Below, in pieces: positions 61,536 through 64,000 of a stretch of 64,000 nucleotides of DNA. The first letter of the stretch is position 1. Each line of letters starts with the position of its first letter. Under the pieces are notes generated by a model, which was given only the letters and a program-made list of their open reading frames with translations, was not told the DNA's origin and searched no databases. This DNA comes from Acidocella aquatica. GTDB taxonomy: Bacteria; Pseudomonadota; Alphaproteobacteria; Acetobacterales; Acetobacteraceae. Position numbers and translations under genes: made by a program. Location: contig NZ_BSOS01000090.1 of assembly GCF_030160635.1 (NCBI RefSeq), forward strand, positions 140,396 to 204,395. Direction: 5' to 3'.

Positions 61536-61557
61536 TTCAAAAGTATATACTTTTGAA
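61536..61557. promoter_or_regulatory. 22-bp perfect palindrome at the vapBC promoter
   Basis: Perfect palindrome centred on AAGTATATACTT, seven bases upstream of the vapB ATG. VapB-VapC complexes autoregulate by binding such palindromes; the site survives although both genes are broken. Confidence 0.6.
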
Positions 61558-61779
61558 TTTGGCCGATTTCAACCTTTCTTTCCAGGTTGCAACCTCCCGC
61601 CCCCCTAATTCAGCATTGTCGCGCTCTCCTATTTCAAGATCAATTTCAAGATCAATGCCATAAGTGTTAAATAAATCTTTTCAGCCTACACCGCGGGGAT
61701 AACAATCCACCATGGACAAAATAAATTTATCGACTTACGCTTATCTCAAACTTCACGCTCATATCTCATAGAGGCCGAA
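61558..61779. other. Non-coding stretch with 12-bp tandem repeat
   Basis: No gene seen. ATTTCAAGATCA is repeated twice at 61630-61653. The AT-rich end near 61665-61760 may be the promoter of the small ORF and the M20 gene. Confidence 0.4.
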
Positions 61780-62010
61780 ATGTGCGTGCTATGTGCTGTC
61801 GAAGCAGTGGGTCAAGATAGTTTTCGACGTGCCTACATACTTCAGCTTTTGGCCTTGGTAGAGGACGCCGGCGCCCTTCCAATGGAGGCCGCGCTTCGCC
61901 TTTCCCAAGAAATTCTCACGCTGACTCAATCAAAGCGTTCGGGGCTCGTCTGTGATCTTGCGGTTCCTTCGGACCAGCATCTGAATAAGTTCGCTCAGGG
62001 AGAACCATAA
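61780..62010 (+). CDS. Small uncharacterised protein upstream of M20 amidohydrolase
   Basis: A 76-residue frame (MCVLCAVEAVGQDSF start, helical, no TM). Its TAA overlaps the next ATG (TAATG), and GAGGCC lies a few bases before its own start, so translation coupling is likely. The family is not recognised. A CxxC near the N-terminus could bind a metal. It may be a real small gene or just a leader. Confidence 0.5.
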   Translation: MCVLCAVEAVGQDSFRRAYILQLLALVEDAGALPMEAALRLSQEILTLTQSKRSGLVCDLAVPSDQHLNKFAQGEP

Positions 62011-63302
62011 TGGTCATCAGCTCAAAAAAAAGCCCACTTATGTCAGTTCTATTGTCAAGCCTTTCCGATAAACTGTTATTCGAACTGGAAGAAATCTATA
62101 AGGACATACATGCCAATCCTGAATTATCCATGCAGGAGCATCGAACAGCCAGCATCGCCGCTTCTTGGCTGAAACGGCATGGCTTTGAGGTTACTGAGAA
62201 GGTGGGGGGAACTGGCGTAGTCGGGCTGCTCCACAACGGGGATGGCCCGACGGTGATGCTGCGTGCTGACATGGATGCGCTACCAATTCAGGAAATCACC
62301 GGCCTGCCTTATGCCAGCCAAGCGACCGGCACTGATCGCTTTGGTCAACCGACTGCTATTGCACATTCCTGTGGCCACGACATGCACGTGGCATGGCTGA
62401 TGGGAGTGACTCGGATTCTAGCCGAAAATCGTAGTGCCTGGCGTGGCGCTGTAATGGCAATATTCCAACCTGGAGAAGAAACCGCCCAGGGGGCACGCGC
62501 TATGATCGCAGATGGTATGGTTAAGCGATTTCCTAAGCCTGACATAATGCTCGCGCAGCATGTAATGCCGCTTAGCGCGGGGGAGATAGGCTGGCGTGCC
62601 GGGACCATCCTCTCTGCCGGAGACAGTTGGGAGGTAACGATGTATGGGCGCGGTGCGCACGGTTCAATGCCGCAGAAAAGTATTGATCCTGTTGTCATGG
62701 CGGCTGCAGCCGTCATGCGGCTTCAGGGGGTGGTGTCGCGGGAAGTGGCGATGACGGACAGCGCCGTGGTCACGGTGGGCACCCTAAGAGCGGGATCAAG
62801 CGATAACGTCATACCGGACCATGCCATGCTGAGGCTTAATATCCGAACCTTCAAGGAACAGGTGCGCGGTCGCGTGCTTGCAGCGGTTAAACGGATATTG
62901 GAGGCAGAAGCAGCAGCATCTGGAGCGCCGAAAGGACCCGCGTTTTCCGTTCTTAGTGAGTATCCTGTGACACGTAACGACGAGGCAGCAACGCAGACCG
63001 TGGTCGCAGCGTTAGAACGGCATTTCGGCACCGAGCGCGTGCATGAGGTACAGCCCGCGACAGCCAGCGAAGATTTTGGTCTGTTCGGATCGGCATGGGG
63101 TGTGCCGGTCGTATTCTGGGTCGTCGGTGGCATCGATCCTGCTACCTTCGCAGCCGCTGAAGTAACTGGTAAAGTAGACGCGCTTCCTGCGAACCATGCG
63201 CCGGATTTCGCGCCCGTGATACATCCAACGCTGCGTACCGGTATTGAAGCGATGCTTGCCGCCGCAAGCGCTTGGCTGGCACCAGATGCATTAAAGGCAT
63301 AA
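62010..63302 (+). CDS. M20-family amidohydrolase (hippurate hydrolase/IAA-amino acid hydrolase-like)
   Basis: A 430-residue peptidase M20D-type enzyme. Metal site: HSCGHDMH (Cys, His), PGEETAQGARAM (Glu-Glu), and a C-terminal NHAPDF. The dimerisation domain begins near 205 (GRGAHGSMPQKSIDPV). Such enzymes hydrolyse N-acyl amino acids to acid and amino acid. ATG at 62010; a second ATG at 62040 gives a shorter N-terminus. Following it by about 5 bp is a membrane protein that may export a product. Confidence 0.9.
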   Translation: MVISSKKSPLMSVLLSSLSDKLLFELEEIYKDIHANPELSMQEHRTASIAASWLKRHGFEVTEKVGGTGVVGLLHNGDGPTVMLRADMDALPIQEITGLPYASQATGTDRFGQPTAIAHSCGHDMHVAWLMGVTRILAENRSAWRGAVMAIFQPGEETAQGARAMIADGMVKRFPKPDIMLAQHVMPLSAGEIGWRAGTILSAGDSWEVTMYGRGAHGSMPQKSIDPVVMAAAAVMRLQGVVSREVAMTDSAVVTVGTLRAGSSDNVIPDHAMLRLNIRTFKEQVRGRVLAAVKRILEAEAAASGAPKGPAFSVLSEYPVTRNDEAATQTVVAALERHFGTERVHEVQPATASEDFGLFGSAWGVPVVFWVVGGIDPATFAAAEVTGKVDALPANHAPDFAPVIHPTLRTGIEAMLAAASAWLAPDALKA

Positions 63303-63307
63303 GTGGG

Positions 63308-63943
63308 ATGGGGTCGGCTGTTCTATTAGTCAAGATTCTTGATCTCATCGGCACGTTTGTCTTCGCGATCAGCGGTGCTGCGCTAGGTGTCGAGCGTGAC
63401 ATGGATTTATTCGGAGTTCTTGTCCTGGCTTTTGTGACGGCTGTCGCCGGTGGTCTCGCTCGAGACGAACTCATCGGGGCCATTCCGCCTGAATCAATAG
63501 CGAGTTGGCATAATCTGGCACTAGCCGTTGCCGCCGGACTGCTGGTTTTTCGTTTCTCTCGGCTATTCTATCGCCTTCAGCACCCCGTTCAGTTTTTCGA
63601 TGCCGCCGGGCTTGGCGTCTTTGCTGTAGCTGGAACCCAAAAAGCTTTAGATTATGGCATCAACTGGCCAATGGCAGCCGTCCTCGGGATGATCAGTGGG
63701 ATTGGCGGGGGTATGGTACGTGACATATTAACAGCACAGGTTCCCACAGTATTGCGCGCAGATATTTATGCCGTGGCTGCACTTGCAGGTGCATTAGTGG
63801 TGGTTGTTGGGAGTTCGGCTGGGTTACAGCCGATATTTTGCGCGTTAGTAGGAATTGCATTATGTGTGTTCCTGCGTTTGATGGCGCTCTATCGGGGCTG
63901 GAAATTGCCGGTGGCCTCATCACATCCACCTGGATCAAGCTAG
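63308..63943 (+). CDS. TRIC/UPF0126 family membrane protein (YicG/YadS-like)
   Basis: A 211-residue protein with about seven hydrophobic segments and two related halves, each with a Gly-rich pattern: FVTAVAGGLARDELIG in the first and MISGIGGGMVRDIL in the second. UPF0126/TRIC proteins form trimeric cation channels, and bacterial members are also linked to amino-acid transport. ATG at 63308, five bases after the M20 stop; probably co-transcribed. Confidence 0.88.
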   Translation: MGSAVLLVKILDLIGTFVFAISGAALGVERDMDLFGVLVLAFVTAVAGGLARDELIGAIPPESIASWHNLALAVAAGLLVFRFSRLFYRLQHPVQFFDAAGLGVFAVAGTQKALDYGINWPMAAVLGMISGIGGGMVRDILTAQVPTVLRADIYAVAALAGALVVVVGSSAGLQPIFCALVGIALCVFLRLMALYRGWKLPVASSHPPGSS

Positions 63944-64000
63944 CCCGGATTATGCAGGACTGCTGGCGAGCATAGCGTAAACCGTTGATTTGATGTAAGA

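Noticed and set aside
1..64000. CRISPR arrays, tRNA, rRNA or riboswitches
   Set aside because: No regular repeat-spacer array, cloverleaf or rRNA segment was seen on reading; a tRNAscan/Infernal search would settle small RNAs.
63944..64000. Possible insertion-sequence end at the right edge
   Set aside because: Only 57 bases are visible and no inverted repeat or transposase part can be recognised.

Overview
The window is high-GC DNA of alphaproteobacterial character: tightly packed operons with ATGA overlaps, Rieske oxygenases, SDRs and split acyl-CoA dehydrogenases, and a ureDABCEFG operon. The genus cannot be fixed from sequence alone; Acetobacteraceae or a sphingomonad are guesses. Three blocks are visible.

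Block 1 (about 1-39.5 kb) is a catabolic supercluster for a hydrophobic, probably polycyclic or terpenoid/steroid-like substrate. It holds a DUF1302 outer-membrane protein (partial); a five-gene operon with 2-oxo acid dehydrogenase E1alpha/E1beta/E2, an NDP-forming acyl-CoA ligase and an MDR reductase; four Rieske oxygenase alpha subunits; two stand-alone Rieske ferredoxins; five SDRs; five acyl-CoA dehydrogenases, four of them in two alpha/beta-like pairs; an acyl-CoA dehydrogenase plus APH-type kinase pair resembling LvaC/LvaA; two crotonases; two ThuA-like proteins; an EthD protein; a KstD-like flavoprotein; and a P450cam-like cytochrome with its AraC regulator. Regulators are GntR/FCD, two TetR and a LuxR solo. 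AT-rich TTTTGTATA/ATACAAAA elements recur at the promoters. No ferredoxin reductase or E3 is present.

Block 2 (about 39.5-56 kb) looks lower in GC and is bracketed by a truncated IS3-type element and an ISL3-type transposase relic. It carries a quinone oxidoreductase, a divergent crotonase, an RND tripartite efflux operon, a YncE-like propeller with a frameshifted porin, and a malonate-type cluster: malonyl-CoA decarboxylase, MFS carrier and class III CoA-transferase, with a divergent GntR as in Rhizobium matR-matA.

Block 3 (56-64 kb) holds the urease operon ureDABCEFG, a decayed vapBC toxin-antitoxin locus inactivated by a 14-bp tandem duplication, internal deletion and stop, then an M20 amidohydrolase coupled to a small unknown ORF, and a TRIC/UPF0126 membrane protein.

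A reasonable overall reading for block 1 is: uptake through the DUF1302 porin-like protein; hydroxylation by Rieske and P450 enzymes; alcohol oxidation by SDRs; ring dehydrogenation by the KstD-like enzyme; and CoA-dependent side-chain degradation by the ligase, acyl-CoA dehydrogenases and crotonases. The substrate itself is not determined by the sequence.
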